From positions 1-61,010 of the IMG/VR virus record IMGVR_UViG_3300042465_004246: a stretch of 61,010 bases of DNA; one strand, written 5' to 3'. Positions 49,765-58,105 of the stretch are shown piece after piece. This stretch comes from a virus. The position numbers and the translations under genes are program-made. Position 1 is the stretch's first letter; every line of letters begins with the position of its first letter. The notes under the pieces are model-generated. The model did no database searches and was not told where the DNA came from. It worked only from the letters and a program-made list of their open reading frames with translations.

Positions 49765-51983
49765 TATTTTTTTATTTCGCTTCGGTTGCCTGTATTATCG
49801 TATCTTGCAAATTTAATACTTATTTTTGTATTTGTTTTCTCTTGATTAACGATGTACTTTTTTGTAGACATAATTGCAAGACCAGAACTAATTGAGGCAT
49901 CGTGCTTTGTTCTGTTGTTTATATCAAACCTAGCCCAGTCTTCAAGAGTCTTTGTAAAATACATCGACCCCATAGAATCTTGGTCACGGTATGTACCCTC
50001 AATGTCCATGCCCACGTACTCTTCAATGTAAGAGCCAATAGCTGACGCATGAGCTTGTTTTACATCCTCAGATGAGTTAGGTATACCACCGAGCTCTATC
50101 TCTGTCTTAGAGAGCTTGCTGTAGTGTTTATCTGGACGATTAATAGAGAATGGTCTGTATCCTCTATTTTTAAAGTGATACAGTAGTCGTTGCTTATTGT
50201 TCTCAATTAGTATTGGCATACCATAAAATACACAGGCCATAAGAACATCCTCAAAGAATATCTCCGCTGTCTGAGGCCGTGCTATATACTCTAAAAAAAA
50301 TTCATTTGTTGGTGCGTTTTCCATGTGAAACTTAGTCATTCCATGAAGTGCACCATTCGATCCACCACCACCTACGACACCAGATATGTCATACGGGTCA
50401 CACCCAAACGATCCAATGTTTTCATTTCCAGGATACTTTAATCCCCTCCTGTCTATTACATTGTTTCTTTTGTTCTGCTCTGGTATCCATGACACAAGAA
50501 ATCTACCCTTCTGATCTGGAGTCCATACAACAGTTGTGTCTGGCTTACCATCCCTCCAGTGAAAGTAACCCCTAGTTAAAACTCTATCCTTTATTAATGA
50601 GTCGTTATAGTCAATCTGCTGGTATATCTTTGTCAAGTTAAATAATGACTGCTTTGACTCATCCCTAAATGCATGAGACTCAGTTCTTGGAAACTGACGA
50701 TAAAATTCATTTAGTGCATCAGCATCAGACTTCAATGCAGTAACCTCGTTTGTCCACCAAGTAATAACACCATTAGTTATTTTTTCTCCGTCCATTCCAA
50801 TAACTGGTGTTTTTGGATCTTCAAAAACGGGCCATCCATACCTATCAATGTACCCCTCAATATTCCATTCCATTGGGATAAATAATGAATACAATCCCTG
50901 CTTAGTTTGACCATTGGCAGATCGTGATGCAGGGTTACTATCGTTAAATAGTTTCTTAAAATTATCACCACCCTTAGACAATGCATTTGACGTTGATCCC
51001 ATCATACACTTACCAACAATCTTTGATCCCAACCTAAGACAGGTCTTTGTTACACGCCAATTGTTTAAAATGTTTTCAGGCTTCTCCCACTTTCCAGATT
51101 CGTCATGAACTAGCAATAGTAATTTTTCACCGTCATAACTGTTGTCAGCAGTATTCTTCCAGTCAATCGTAGTATCAAGACCATCAATCTCTTCAGTTTT
51201 TTCATCGTCCATGTTCCTTCTTGTAATCTTTGAAGCTGGAACCCTAAACGCAAGCTCGGTCTTTGGATTGTCCATACCGTCTTGAATAGGCTTGAAGAAG
51301 AATGGGTAGTTACGTATTATCGGAACAACCTTATCGGTAAACATTTTTTTTGCGTCAGAACCTGTTTTAGATAGTATACCAATTCTAGAGTCACGCACTA
51401 TTGTTCCAGTGCTACAAGATTCAGACGAGCTCATGAAAGAAAATCCAGAACGTCTATTCTTTAGGTAGCACATACCAAAAGATCTGGCATCAGCCTTGCA
51501 AGCCTCCCAGAAAATATAAAATATCCTGTTTGACTCACGAAAATCAGGAAGCCCAACGTCTATCTTTGTCCACTGTAAGTACATGTAATGACTGCCAGTT
51601 ACGTAGGTAGGGGTGTTATTATTCATAAACCAATAACCATACTCCCTCTTGTCAAACTCGCCCTCGACTAAGTCTATATACCGTGACTTAAAAACATTGT
51701 CTCTCCTATTCCAATCAAAAATAGTTTTTATTTTTTGTAGTTCTTCAGGGTATTGTTTTGGAGTCCAAACATTGTTAAAGTTGTCTACCTTGGTTGGGGT
51801 GCTTGGGAGTGCAACCTTTAGACCTCCTATTTCGTATATATCACCTATAGTGCCATCCTTAGATATTACGACAAAGTCATAGTCACTGCTGTATCCGTAA
51901 GACCATGCTTTCTTTTTATTCCTAGTAGTTACAACACTTTTAGGAACTTGATCTAAAACAACCCTGTATAAGTTATTTTCCAT
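49764..51983 (-). CDS. terL: Terminase large subunit (739 aa)
   Basis: Contains an ATPase and an RNase-H-like nuclease: a Walker-A-like NRRSGFSFMSSSE (near residue 170), Walker B LLLLVHDESG (near 290), then the nuclease aspartate in GCDPYDISG (near 526) with further acidic motifs in the last third. The unusually long chain is typical of crAss-like phages. I choose ATG 51983 (MENNLYRVVLDQVPK); upstream in-frame starts overlap the preceding gene further. It is followed by the portal gene with a one-base overlap. Confidence 0.9.
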   Translation of the reverse strand: MENNLYRVVLDQVPKSVVTTRNKKKAWSYGYSSDYDFVVISKDGTIGDIYEIGGLKVALPSTPTKVDNFNNVWTPKQYPEELQKIKTIFDWNRRDNVFKSRYIDLVEGEFDKREYGYWFMNNNTPTYVTGSHYMYLQWTKIDVGLPDFRESNRIFYIFWEACKADARSFGMCYLKNRRSGFSFMSSSESCSTGTIVRDSRIGILSKTGSDAKKMFTDKVVPIIRNYPFFFKPIQDGMDNPKTELAFRVPASKITRRNMDDEKTEEIDGLDTTIDWKNTADNSYDGEKLLLLVHDESGKWEKPENILNNWRVTKTCLRLGSKIVGKCMMGSTSNALSKGGDNFKKLFNDSNPASRSANGQTKQGLYSLFIPMEWNIEGYIDRYGWPVFEDPKTPVIGMDGEKITNGVITWWTNEVTALKSDADALNEFYRQFPRTESHAFRDESKQSLFNLTKIYQQIDYNDSLIKDRVLTRGYFHWRDGKPDTTVVWTPDQKGRFLVSWIPEQNKRNNVIDRRGLKYPGNENIGSFGCDPYDISGVVGGGGSNGALHGMTKFHMENAPTNEFFLEYIARPQTAEIFFEDVLMACVFYGMPILIENNKQRLLYHFKNRGYRPFSINRPDKHYSKLSKTEIELGGIPNSSEDVKQAHASAIGSYIEEYVGMDIEGTYRDQDSMGSMYFTKTLEDWARFDINNRTKHDASISSGLAIMSTKKYIVNQEKTNTKISIKFARYDNTGNRSEIKK

Positions 51984-52248
51984 TCTTAGCTCTTCCTTCG
52001 GCAAATCCTTGCCTTCCATGATCAATCTTAACGATGTCTACATTTTTATCTTTGTTCTCCTCCTCCTCAATCTTATGTAGCATAGATAGTGCATCATCAA
52101 ATGCTAACTTTTTAGCAGATGCTGCATTTTTTAATTTATCGGCTGTAAGGTCATCCTCAGCATGAGTAATAATTGGCTCCATTAGAACCTTAATAAGTTC
52201 GTCAATAGCCTTCTTACCAGCCTCGAGTATTTCTATTTTTTTAGACAT
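51973..52248 (-). CDS. Small helical protein upstream of terminase (91 aa)
   Basis: Helical throughout (EILEAGKKAIDELIKVLMEP) with a basic C-terminus, in the place where a terminase small subunit is often found. No DNA-binding motif is clear, so a small-terminase role is only suggested by position. Overlaps both neighbours by 11-16 bases. Confidence 0.65.
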   Translation of the reverse strand: MSKKIEILEAGKKAIDELIKVLMEPIITHAEDDLTADKLKNAASAKKLAFDDALSMLHKIEEEENKDKNVDIVKIDHGRQGFAEGRAKNGK

Positions 52249-52793
52249 ATGTTCCTGTTGTACATTCTGTAAACTAAATCACCGTTTATTTTAAACTCAT
52301 ACTCGCTGTCTGGAGTAAATGAAACTACATCTCCAACAGAAACACCCTCTAATTCATTATTGGTAAATATTAGTTCACCCCACAATTCCTCAAGGCTACC
52401 CAAAGATGAGAACACCTTATCCTCAGATGGGATTGGCTTCACAAAACAAAATGGTGATGGTGCCATCCATTCAGATTCACCTGACTTGTAAAGGTACAGT
52501 TGATCGTCCTGAACAATAAAGAAGTCATCAAACAAGTAGTTCCAGCTACTCTTTTGTCTACCCTTCATGTCGTAGTAAAACTTAAATGTGTTATGATGAA
52601 CAACCACTATGTCTCCTGGCATTATTGGTCCAGTGTAGTACATTGGTGTGCATATTACCTCAGCAAACCTATTTGTAGATTTGTGGTCCTCCTGTGATGA
52701 GCTTATGACAAATGGCTTACCTCCGTAAGTTCTTATATTATCGTACCGCTTTCCATCAACTGGCTTGATGATAAAACAGTATGGTGACTTCAT
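52233..52793 (-). CDS. Conserved beta-rich phage protein (186 aa)
   Basis: The segments IMPGDIVVVHHNTFKFYYDM and LYLYKSGESEWMAPSPFCFV give a small beta-barrel form that occurs upstream of terminases in several podoviruses, often compared with GroES-like barrels. I cannot name a family with confidence. It overlaps the next gene by 16 bases and shares one base with the gene upstream. Confidence 0.65.
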   Translation of the reverse strand: MKSPYCFIIKPVDGKRYDNIRTYGGKPFVISSSQEDHKSTNRFAEVICTPMYYTGPIMPGDIVVVHHNTFKFYYDMKGRQKSSWNYLFDDFFIVQDDQLYLYKSGESEWMAPSPFCFVKPIPSEDKVFSSLGSLEELWGELIFTNNELEGVSVGDVVSFTPDSEYEFKINGDLVYRMYNRNICLKK

Positions 52794-53014
52794 TAAAAAT
52801 CTATTTTAAACTCTATTGATGTTGGAACGTTACTAGAAAAAGTTTTCCACTTAATTATTTCTCCAGATTTAATTATCCATATAGATATTGATCCAGAGTC
52901 ATCCTTTAGTATGGAATCTATTACCCAAGTTCTATCAAGAACTTCTTGCCCTAACATATAGTGCATGCACTTCATGTAGTCAGGGCCAATAGACACTTTT
53001 CTAATTATATTCAC
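52793..53014 (-). CDS. Conserved small phage protein (73 aa)
   Basis: The arrangement RKVSIGPDYMKCMHYMLGQ, ISIWIIKSGEIIKWKTFSSN and the ending SIEFKIDF matches a conserved small phage family seen near packaging genes. Function unknown. Overlaps its upstream neighbour by 14 bases. Confidence 0.75.
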   Translation of the reverse strand: MNIIRKVSIGPDYMKCMHYMLGQEVLDRTWVIDSILKDDSGSISIWIIKSGEIIKWKTFSSNVPTSIEFKIDF

Positions 53015-53237
53015 CTGTCTGTAGATTTACTTTAATGTCTCCATACTCCTTAATTATCTCATCCTGATAAGACGATAGATCAAAGGCTGCTGTTTCAAGA
53101 TTTGAAAGTGTAGCGATTTTTTGGCTTTTTAGTCTATTGAAGGTAACCTCAATGTCTGCCAATTGGAACTTTAATTCCCGAAAATTTGTGTTAAGCTCAA
53201 CTAACTTAGAGAGCTCCTCTTTTTTTATTTTTTTCAT
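53001..53237 (-). CDS. Coiled-coil protein (78 aa)
   Basis: I use ATG 53237 because the upstream alternative (TTG 53258) lies inside the -7 box. Heptad-like helix (ELSKLVELNTNFRELKFQLA, then VTFNRLKSQKIATLSNLE) predicts a coiled coil. It resembles small proteins that accompany packaging genes. Function unknown. Confidence 0.7.
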   Translation of the reverse strand: MKKIKKEELSKLVELNTNFRELKFQLADIEVTFNRLKSQKIATLSNLETAAFDLSSYQDEIIKEYGDIKVNLQTGEYN

Positions 53238-53255
53238 TTTATTAAATTTATTATG

Positions 53256-53263
53256 CAAATATA
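53256..53263 (-). promoter_or_regulatory. -7 box TATATTTG for the packaging gene group
   Basis: Exact TAnnTTTG on the leftward strand 18 bases before ATG 53237; it would drive the group that includes terminase and portal. Confidence 0.55.
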
Positions 53264-53267
53264 CTAA

Positions 53268-53687
53268 TTATAATGATATATACCAAGTAGTATTAGAATG
53301 GTTATACTGAAAACATACTGGAGTAAATGCTACTAATGCAGTAGGTGCACCAACAAATGTAGCACCAGTAGATATCCATGTTGTAGTAGCTCTTGCAGCT
53401 GTGGACATTACTGTGTACTTTATACCATTTAAGTTGGAATTTGCCGCTGGAAAAGTTATTGCAAAACTAGCTCCAGTCGTACCAGTAAAGTATGTGTTTG
53501 TGCTAGTAATTGTGGTAGATGTTAGTGCATTTGTTGTAACAACTGAAGGATTAACATCTACTATACCACTGTATATTAAGTCAAAAATTGATTGAACAGT
53601 AAAATTAAATGTCTCTCCTGTACCGTTTGATCCAATTAATGAAGTACTTGTTGTTGGCGTTGAATTGTTATAGCTATTTATTTTCAT
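53268..53687 (-). CDS. Beta-rich virion or tail protein (139 aa)
   Basis: Thr/Ser/Ala-rich with TSLIGSNGTGETFNFTVQSI and a repeated beta pattern, similar to short tail-tip or fibre-knob proteins. It is coupled to the upstream small gene by an ATGA overlap. A receptor-binding or decoration role is possible. Confidence 0.65.
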   Translation of the reverse strand: MKINSYNNSTPTTSTSLIGSNGTGETFNFTVQSIFDLIYSGIVDVNPSVVTTNALTSTTITSTNTYFTGTTGASFAITFPAANSNLNGIKYTVMSTAARATTTWISTGATFVGAPTALVAFTPVCFQYNHSNTTWYISL

Positions 53688-53818
53688 TTTCCTTGTCCTT
53701 TATATTTTTTTTTATAATTCTTTGATGTCTTTAATTGTGATGTCTTGCTCTTAGCGTGAACGCCAGGTCGACTGATAAATCGAACTATTCTTTTGCTGGA
53801 CTCTAATTGCTTTTTCAT
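53684..53818 (-). CDS. Conserved tiny basic phage protein (44 aa)
   Basis: Very basic (SRPGVHAKSKTSQLKTSKNY then KKKYKGQGK). This RPGVHAK-KTS-NYKK-GQG pattern recurs as a stand-alone tiny protein in Bacteroidota phages, usually near lysis or packaging genes. Starts six bases after a TAACTTTG box. Function unknown; nucleic-acid binding is plausible from charge. Confidence 0.75.
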   Translation of the reverse strand: MKKQLESSKRIVRFISRPGVHAKSKTSQLKTSKNYKKKYKGQGK

Positions 53819-53823
53819 TATTA

Positions 53824-53831
53824 CAAAGTTA
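53824..53831 (-). promoter_or_regulatory. Near-leaderless -7 box TAACTTTG
   Basis: Exact TAnnTTTG on the leftward strand, five bases before the ATG at 53818. Confidence 0.6.
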
Positions 53832-53844
53832 CATATTTTTTTTA

Positions 53845-54309
53845 TTACTCTTTTATCTCAAAGTGCATGTAGTCGTAGTTCTTTTCACGACCTAAAGATA
53901 TAAAGCCATGCTTGTAGAAAATATCTATCATCTGCTTGTATTCAGGTCTAGCAAATCTTGCTGTCTTTGATGACTCCTTAAGTAAGTTTCTAGCAGGGTC
54001 TAAGTCAATGGCTATTCCCCATGAATGCATAGACAAAGCATTTCCTCCCCTCATCTTCCTGTAGTTAAAACAGCCACCAAATAAGTCTATTCCTAACTCC
54101 TTAATCTTATCGTATCCATATACAGATAGTAGTTCATTAAATACAGCTGTGAAATTATCAGCTACTAACTTATGACACATCATAGAATTTACTGAGCTGT
54201 CTAAATCCCAAGCAATACGCATAGGATATGGTAGCTTAATCTTCACCAAGTAACCTGACCCTGTTACATTAGCTGTACCATATTTTTTTGTTACCTGTTG
54301 TGTTGTCAT
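53845..54309 (-). CDS. Endolysin, M15-family peptidase (154 aa)
   Basis: A complete M15 D-Ala-D-Ala peptidase domain: [13 protein letters not shown] carries the zinc ligands His and Asp (HxxxxxxD), and the terminal YDYMHFEI carries the third ligand His. The family cleaves peptidoglycan stem peptides. No signal peptide is present, so it needs the holin next to it, whose gene overlaps by ATGA. Last gene of the lysis cassette. Confidence 0.92.
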   Translation of the reverse strand: MTTQQVTKKYGTANVTGSGYLVKIKLPYPMRIAWDLDSSVNSMMCHKLVADNFTAVFNELLSVYGYDKIKELGIDLFGGCFNYRKMRGGNALSMHSWGIAIDLDPARNLLKESSKTARFARPEYKQMIDIFYKHGFISLGREKNYDYMHFEIKE

Positions 54310-54767
54310 TTCAGTTTATTTATATCGTCTTTGATATCCTTAGCTCTAGCAAACAGTAGCTTCATTGACTGCCACAGGTCCAGATGGTAGACTTGCTTGT
54401 ATGACTCATTGATCGACATTACTTCGATACTAGATAATACTAGTGCAACTACCTTAGTCAACATAAATGGTACACTGAAAAAAGTAAGGATGATATCATT
54501 TAGAATAAATCTATCAATTAAGAAAAACATTATTACCGTTAATTCGTATAAGGCCAACTTACTTATAATGGCAGATAGTCTTCTAGATGTAATCTTCTCT
54601 CCTAGCTTCTTAGCCTTCCAAATCCCTGCAACAGTATCAAAAATAATCAATACTCCAATCATCAAAAGTATCCCTGATATCGGTAAAAAGAATGCAAGGC
54701 ATATAGATATAAGTGTCAAAATTTCTTGTTGTATAGATAGTATTAATAAAGATAACTGTGTTTTCAT
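54306..54767 (-). CDS. Holin (153 aa)
   Basis: Four hydrophobic segments (about residues 15-33, 34-52, 75-90 and 98-116), a charged loop [20 protein letters not shown] between them, and a charged C-terminus fit the class of larger phage holins in Bacteroidota. It makes the inner-membrane hole that releases the M15 endolysin, whose gene it overlaps. It also overlaps the spanin gene by four bases. Confidence 0.82.
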   Translation of the reverse strand: MKTQLSLLILSIQQEILTLISICLAFFLPISGILLMIGVLIIFDTVAGIWKAKKLGEKITSRRLSAIISKLALYELTVIMFFLIDRFILNDIILTFFSVPFMLTKVVALVLSSIEVMSINESYKQVYHLDLWQSMKLLFARAKDIKDDINKLK

Positions 54768-55246
54768 AATAAATAAAGTTTAATCAACTTGTAACCAAAA
54801 TATACAAGTAGTATTATAAATAGTATTACACCTAACACAGCAAAGAAATTAACCCACCACGGTATGTACTTAATTTTCTCTGGCTTTAAAGTTTTGGTAA
54901 CAACTTTAGTATGGTAAACATCATTACCCTTAATCGTCCTATATATTGTTTGGACTTTAGCCTTAGATGTGTATATGTTGTTTTGTAGTTTTGTTTGTAG
55001 ACTTATTAGCTTGCCGTCCTTGTCTCTAAGGTCTCCGTTTAGTTGAGATATTACATTTCCTAATGAGTCACAATAAAGTGTGTCCATTAGCGTTATTGTT
55101 TCACCTGGGATTGTTATTGTAGTATCTTTAAGCTGGATTACAGTTACTGTACTATCTTTTTGTACACACAACGGGCAATACTTTGCCAATCTTTTTTCTA
55201 AAGAACATGACGACAATAATAAAAGTAATATAACTAAGTATTTCAT
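54764..55246 (-). CDS. Unimolecular spanin (160 aa)
   Basis: The N-terminus MKYLVILLLLLSSC is a lipoprotein signal with lipobox and Cys14, giving an outer-membrane anchor. The middle is a periplasmic polar part with coiled-coil segments, and the C-terminus has one transmembrane helix (WWVNFFAVLGVILFIILLVY, about 131-150) followed by a basic end. Outer-membrane lipid plus inner-membrane helix in one chain is the definition of a u-spanin, as in phage T1 gp11. It fuses both membranes at lysis. It is located beside holin and endolysin. Confidence 0.85.
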   Translation of the reverse strand: MKYLVILLLLLSSCSLEKRLAKYCPLCVQKDSTVTVIQLKDTTITIPGETITLMDTLYCDSLGNVISQLNGDLRDKDGKLISLQTKLQNNIYTSKAKVQTIYRTIKGNDVYHTKVVTKTLKPEKIKYIPWWVNFFAVLGVILFIILLVYFGYKLIKLYLL

Positions 55247-55255
55247 GTTAAATAA

Positions 55256-55378
55256 TTACTTTTCATTTTTTTCTTTTAAACTATTCAAAGCATTAACTAT
55301 CAGCTTAGCATCCTCTAAACTATAACACCCTTTTAAAAAGGCTGCATTTAAAGCCTCCTCTATTATTTTAAAATCCAT
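55256..55378 (-). CDS. Small helical protein (40 aa)
   Basis: A 40-codon frame between the spanin gene and the next gene, overlapping the latter's end by 16 bases. Predicted helical (MDFKIIEEALNAAFLKG). Function unknown. Confidence 0.55.
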   Translation of the reverse strand: MDFKIIEEALNAAFLKGCYSLEDAKLIVNALNSLKEKNEK

Positions 55379-55683
55379 GGTAATGGTGTATCAATTGGTT
55401 TTTTTGGTGGATTCTCTTTTGTGTAAATATCAGTATCTATAAAATCTATAATATCTGCAATATTTACTAAATTCTTTATCCAATCTACAACTAAGTCATT
55501 AGTTAAATCTTCATAAGGAATAAATACTTTTTCATCTACAACAAAAGTTTGACTTCCTGCTATAGTAGATATATAACTTCCCTCTGTGCCTACTACATTG
55601 TAATCTGCTACTATTACACAATTCTCTTTATCGCCTACAGTTTCTGTATACAATCCTGTTACTGTCCATTTATATCTTACCAT
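55363..55683 (-). CDS. Conserved tail-associated small protein (106 aa)
   Basis: The start VRYKWTVTGLYTE with ENCVIVADYNVVGTEGSYIS occurs as a small protein after fibre genes in many cyanophage-like and Bacteroidota phages. Acidic, beta-rich N-terminus. Function unknown; perhaps a fibre-associated factor. Confidence 0.75.
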   Translation of the reverse strand: MVRYKWTVTGLYTETVGDKENCVIVADYNVVGTEGSYISTIAGSQTFVVDEKVFIPYEDLTNDLVVDWIKNLVNIADIIDFIDTDIYTKENPPKKPIDTPLPWILK

Positions 55684-55695
55684 TGTTTATGTTTT

Positions 55696-56697
55696 TTATG
55701 CTAAAAGAATTTTTCTTGCTACTCCATTTATTCTTACATTCCATACATTTGCTGAAGTGTTTATCTCTGCTGCTACTGTTCCTGCATTAATCGATGTGCT
55801 ACCTACAACAAATTGATTATTTGCTGTTGCTGTTGCTAAAAACCCTAAGATAACACTTCCTGAAAAATTACCTGAAGATGTACTTACACCAATACTTGTA
55901 TTTTCAGATCCTATCGAATTGCCAGATAAACAAGATGACCCAATAGCTGTGTTATTTCCACCTGAAGAATTACTTTGTAAAGCACCATGACCAACAGCTG
56001 TGTTATTTGTTGAGAGTGCGGCATTTAGTGCAAAATTTCCAACAGCTGTGTTTTGGAAGCCACTTGTATTAGTTTCCAAGGCACCTGATCCAATAGCTGT
56101 ATTTGATTCTCCTGATGTATTTGTTTTTAAAGCATTTGCCCCAATAGCTGTATTATTTACGTGTGTCCCTGATGTAACACCTTGATAAGCTCCTCTACCA
56201 AAAATAGTATTTGTACTTTGACCTCCCTTGCCATGATTAAATACACTAAGGTCATCTGTACATTGTAGGCTTGATGTTCCATTTGAATTTTGTACTAATA
56301 GTGAAGTAGTAGCACTTGTCGCTGCTGTTCCTTTTATATGCATTCTTGCTGTAGGTACATTCTGCCCTACTCCTAATCTATTATTAGTATCATCAAAAAA
56401 TAAGTTTGAGGCATCTGAACTAAATGCTGAGCCATTTGAAAACTGAATAGCACCTGCCACTCCACTTGGAGATGCACTTACTACTAAGTCTCCACTGCCT
56501 AAAATTGTAGTGCTGTTAATGGTCTTTATGTTAGTTCCACTTACTAGAGTAGCTTGTAACCCACTCTTTATGTTTGCACCTGTTACTGACTTACTAACAT
56601 ACCCACCTAAACCGTCACTTTCGCTAATCTCTACTAAATCTGTAGCAGCTAATGCTGCACCCTTTGCTGTTAATTGACTAATCTTTTTATCTGCCAT
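55696..56697 (-). CDS. Trimeric tail fibre with YadA-like repeats (333 aa)
   Basis: The N-terminus (KKISQLTAKGAALAATDLVE) is a common virion-attachment segment of Bacteroidota phage fibres. Residues about 180-285 contain six repeats of about 19 residues, of the type NTAIGSGALETNTSGFQ, the left-handed beta-roll of YadA/Hia heads. A conserved C-terminal part (WNVRINGVARKILLA) ends the chain. Trimeric receptor-binding fibre is the likely role. Confidence 0.85.
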   Translation of the reverse strand: MADKKISQLTAKGAALAATDLVEISESDGLGGYVSKSVTGANIKSGLQATLVSGTNIKTINSTTILGSGDLVVSASPSGVAGAIQFSNGSAFSSDASNLFFDDTNNRLGVGQNVPTARMHIKGTAATSATTSLLVQNSNGTSSLQCTDDLSVFNHGKGGQSTNTIFGRGAYQGVTSGTHVNNTAIGANALKTNTSGESNTAIGSGALETNTSGFQNTAVGNFALNAALSTNNTAVGHGALQSNSSGGNNTAIGSSCLSGNSIGSENTSIGVSTSSGNFSGSVILGFLATATANNQFVVGSTSINAGTVAAEINTSANVWNVRINGVARKILLA

Positions 56698-56708
56698 TGT
56701 TTATGTTT

Positions 56709-56837
56709 TTATTCTATTATTCTTTTATCTCCTGTCTCGGTTATTCTATTATCATTATTCTCAGTTACTCTGAAATCAAACAAAGAACTAATAATTGATA
56801 ACCCTTTTACAGCTATATTTATACCTATTTGTATCAT
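56709..56837 (-). CDS. Small hypothetical protein (42 aa)
   Basis: Begins directly on the base after the upstream gene's stop. Hydrophobic N-terminus (MIQIGINIAVKGLSIISSLF) and a charged C-terminus with the near-repeats NDNRITETGDKRIIE. Function unknown. Confidence 0.5.
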   Translation of the reverse strand: MIQIGINIAVKGLSIISSLFDFRVTENNDNRITETGDKRIIE

Positions 56838-57113
56838 TTACCAAAGGGCTAAAATATTTGTAGCTGTTGTGTTTGTACTATAAACTCTAACAACCTGAAT
56901 AGGAACAAATGTTCCAGCAGCAACGCTAGACAATGTAACATCGTTACCACCAGCAGTAAGAACCCTTAAATCTCCTGCTCCACCTACATAAAGGACACAA
57001 GGCCACGCTGATGTATTTGGTGATGCAGTATTGTCTCCAGGATATGGTATGTTAACAGTATCGCTTTTTGTAACAGCCGCTGCTACACTAACTTGTAATT
57101 TTAAATTTGCCAT
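56838..57113 (-). CDS. Conserved small structural protein (91 aa)
   Basis: The pattern TKSDTVNIPYPGDNTAS with CVLYVGGAGDLRVLTAGGND and FVPIQVVRVYSTNTTATNIL is a small beta-sandwich protein present in very many phages, usually beside fibre or head genes. Likely a decoration or spike-base component. Immediately followed by the 42-codon gene. Confidence 0.82.
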   Translation of the reverse strand: MANLKLQVSVAAAVTKSDTVNIPYPGDNTASPNTSAWPCVLYVGGAGDLRVLTAGGNDVTLSSVAAGTFVPIQVVRVYSTNTTATNILALW

Positions 57114-57119
57114 GTCTAT

Positions 57120-57380
57120 TTATTTTTTAGTACTTTTTCCATTTGCCCCATTTCGAGCTCTGTTTTTCGATGGGCTTTCCTTTACAAAGGTACCATTTTT
57201 TTTCTTACTTACATCAGGACCTCCCTTGCCGTCAATACCAAGCTTCCTACGTTCCTTAACGTGTTCTGATCGGTACTTAATCTGCTCTTCCTTCTTGTTT
57301 AATTCTCGCTGGTACTCCCTATGCTTCTCCGCTGCCTTCGGGTTCTTCTCGTAGTACTTCGATGTTTTGCTCTGTCCCAT
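57120..57380 (-). CDS. Conserved basic phage protein (86 aa)
   Basis: Extremely Lys/Arg-rich with the common start GQSKTSKYYEKNPKAAEKHR. Such proteins occur widely in aquatic phages; the charge suggests DNA or RNA binding inside the virion. It overlaps the next gene by 62 bases in a different frame. Confidence 0.8.
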   Translation of the reverse strand: MGQSKTSKYYEKNPKAAEKHREYQRELNKKEEQIKYRSEHVKERRKLGIDGKGGPDVSKKKNGTFVKESPSKNRARNGANGKSTKK

Positions 57381-57531
57381 AAAATATTTTGTTTATTAGT
57401 AAATCTGGATTATTTAACATTTCCTGTCGCTGCTTACAGCCACAGTCTTCCCCGACTAGCTTGTCTAGACCAGTCGCCTTCGTTATTGAGGCAATCGTGT
57501 CACCAAGCCCCTTGTTTTTTAGTATTAACAT
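57319..57531 (-). CDS. Conserved small phage protein with CGC motif (70 aa)
   Basis: The pattern KGLGDTIASITKATGLDKLV followed by GEDCGCKQRQEMLNN is a well-spread phage motif, with a CGC pair that may bind metal. Function unknown. It overlaps the downstream basic protein by 62 bases. Confidence 0.8.
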   Translation of the reverse strand: MLILKNKGLGDTIASITKATGLDKLVGEDCGCKQRQEMLNNPDLLINKIFYGTEQNIEVLREEPEGSGEA

Positions 57532-57538
57532 ATATCTT

Positions 57539-58105
57539 TTATTTATAAAACATTACATAAACCATTCTTCCAGCTGCCCATCCGATATTCGGGTACTTGC
57601 TGTGAAAGTAATTGCATGGGTAACACACCGCCCTGTTGATCTTATATCCAACGACAGACTGTAAGTCCCACTTTGACAAATCATTTGAGTCATTTAAAAG
57701 CATTCCGTCAAAATCTTCAAATGATACCCCATCGTGTAGGCTATCACCATACTCTCTGTGGCTCCAAAATGCGGTGCCATGTAAACCCGTCATTTTGCTT
57801 GGTGAAATATTTAGGACAAGTGCCCTGGTTGGTCTCTCACCATTTATTATAGAGTCAGCGTGTATTCTCCAGTCAGTGTCTAACTCATCTGTAGCTAATC
57901 TAAAAAAACTGAGCACAGACTTTCTTTCTACACCCTCTATCGAACTAACCCTGTCAAGGACAATCTTGTTAAACTCTGGAGTGCTAAATTGTACCCAAAA
58001 ACTTTTGTCTCCAACAACTACCTCCTCAAAATCATTCTCTAATAACTTATTATAAGTATTAAATAAAGTTAAGTCATCTAAGAAATTATCAACTATGTTT
58101 ATCAT
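57539..58105 (-). CDS. 2OG-Fe(II) oxygenase-like protein (188 aa)
   Basis: The order RIHAD (HxD, near residues 79-83), then FHSKYPN (near 167) and GRMVYVMF (near 179) matches the iron-binding HxD...H triad and the oxoglutarate-binding Arg of 2-oxoglutarate dioxygenases. Similar enzymes are common in aquatic phages. The substrate is not indicated; hydroxylation of host or virion protein is possible. Overlaps its upstream neighbour as ATGA. Confidence 0.75.
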   Translation of the reverse strand: MINIVDNFLDDLTLFNTYNKLLENDFEEVVVGDKSFWVQFSTPEFNKIVLDRVSSIEGVERKSVLSFFRLATDELDTDWRIHADSIINGERPTRALVLNISPSKMTGLHGTAFWSHREYGDSLHDGVSFEDFDGMLLNDSNDLSKWDLQSVVGYKINRAVCYPCNYFHSKYPNIGWAAGRMVYVMFYK

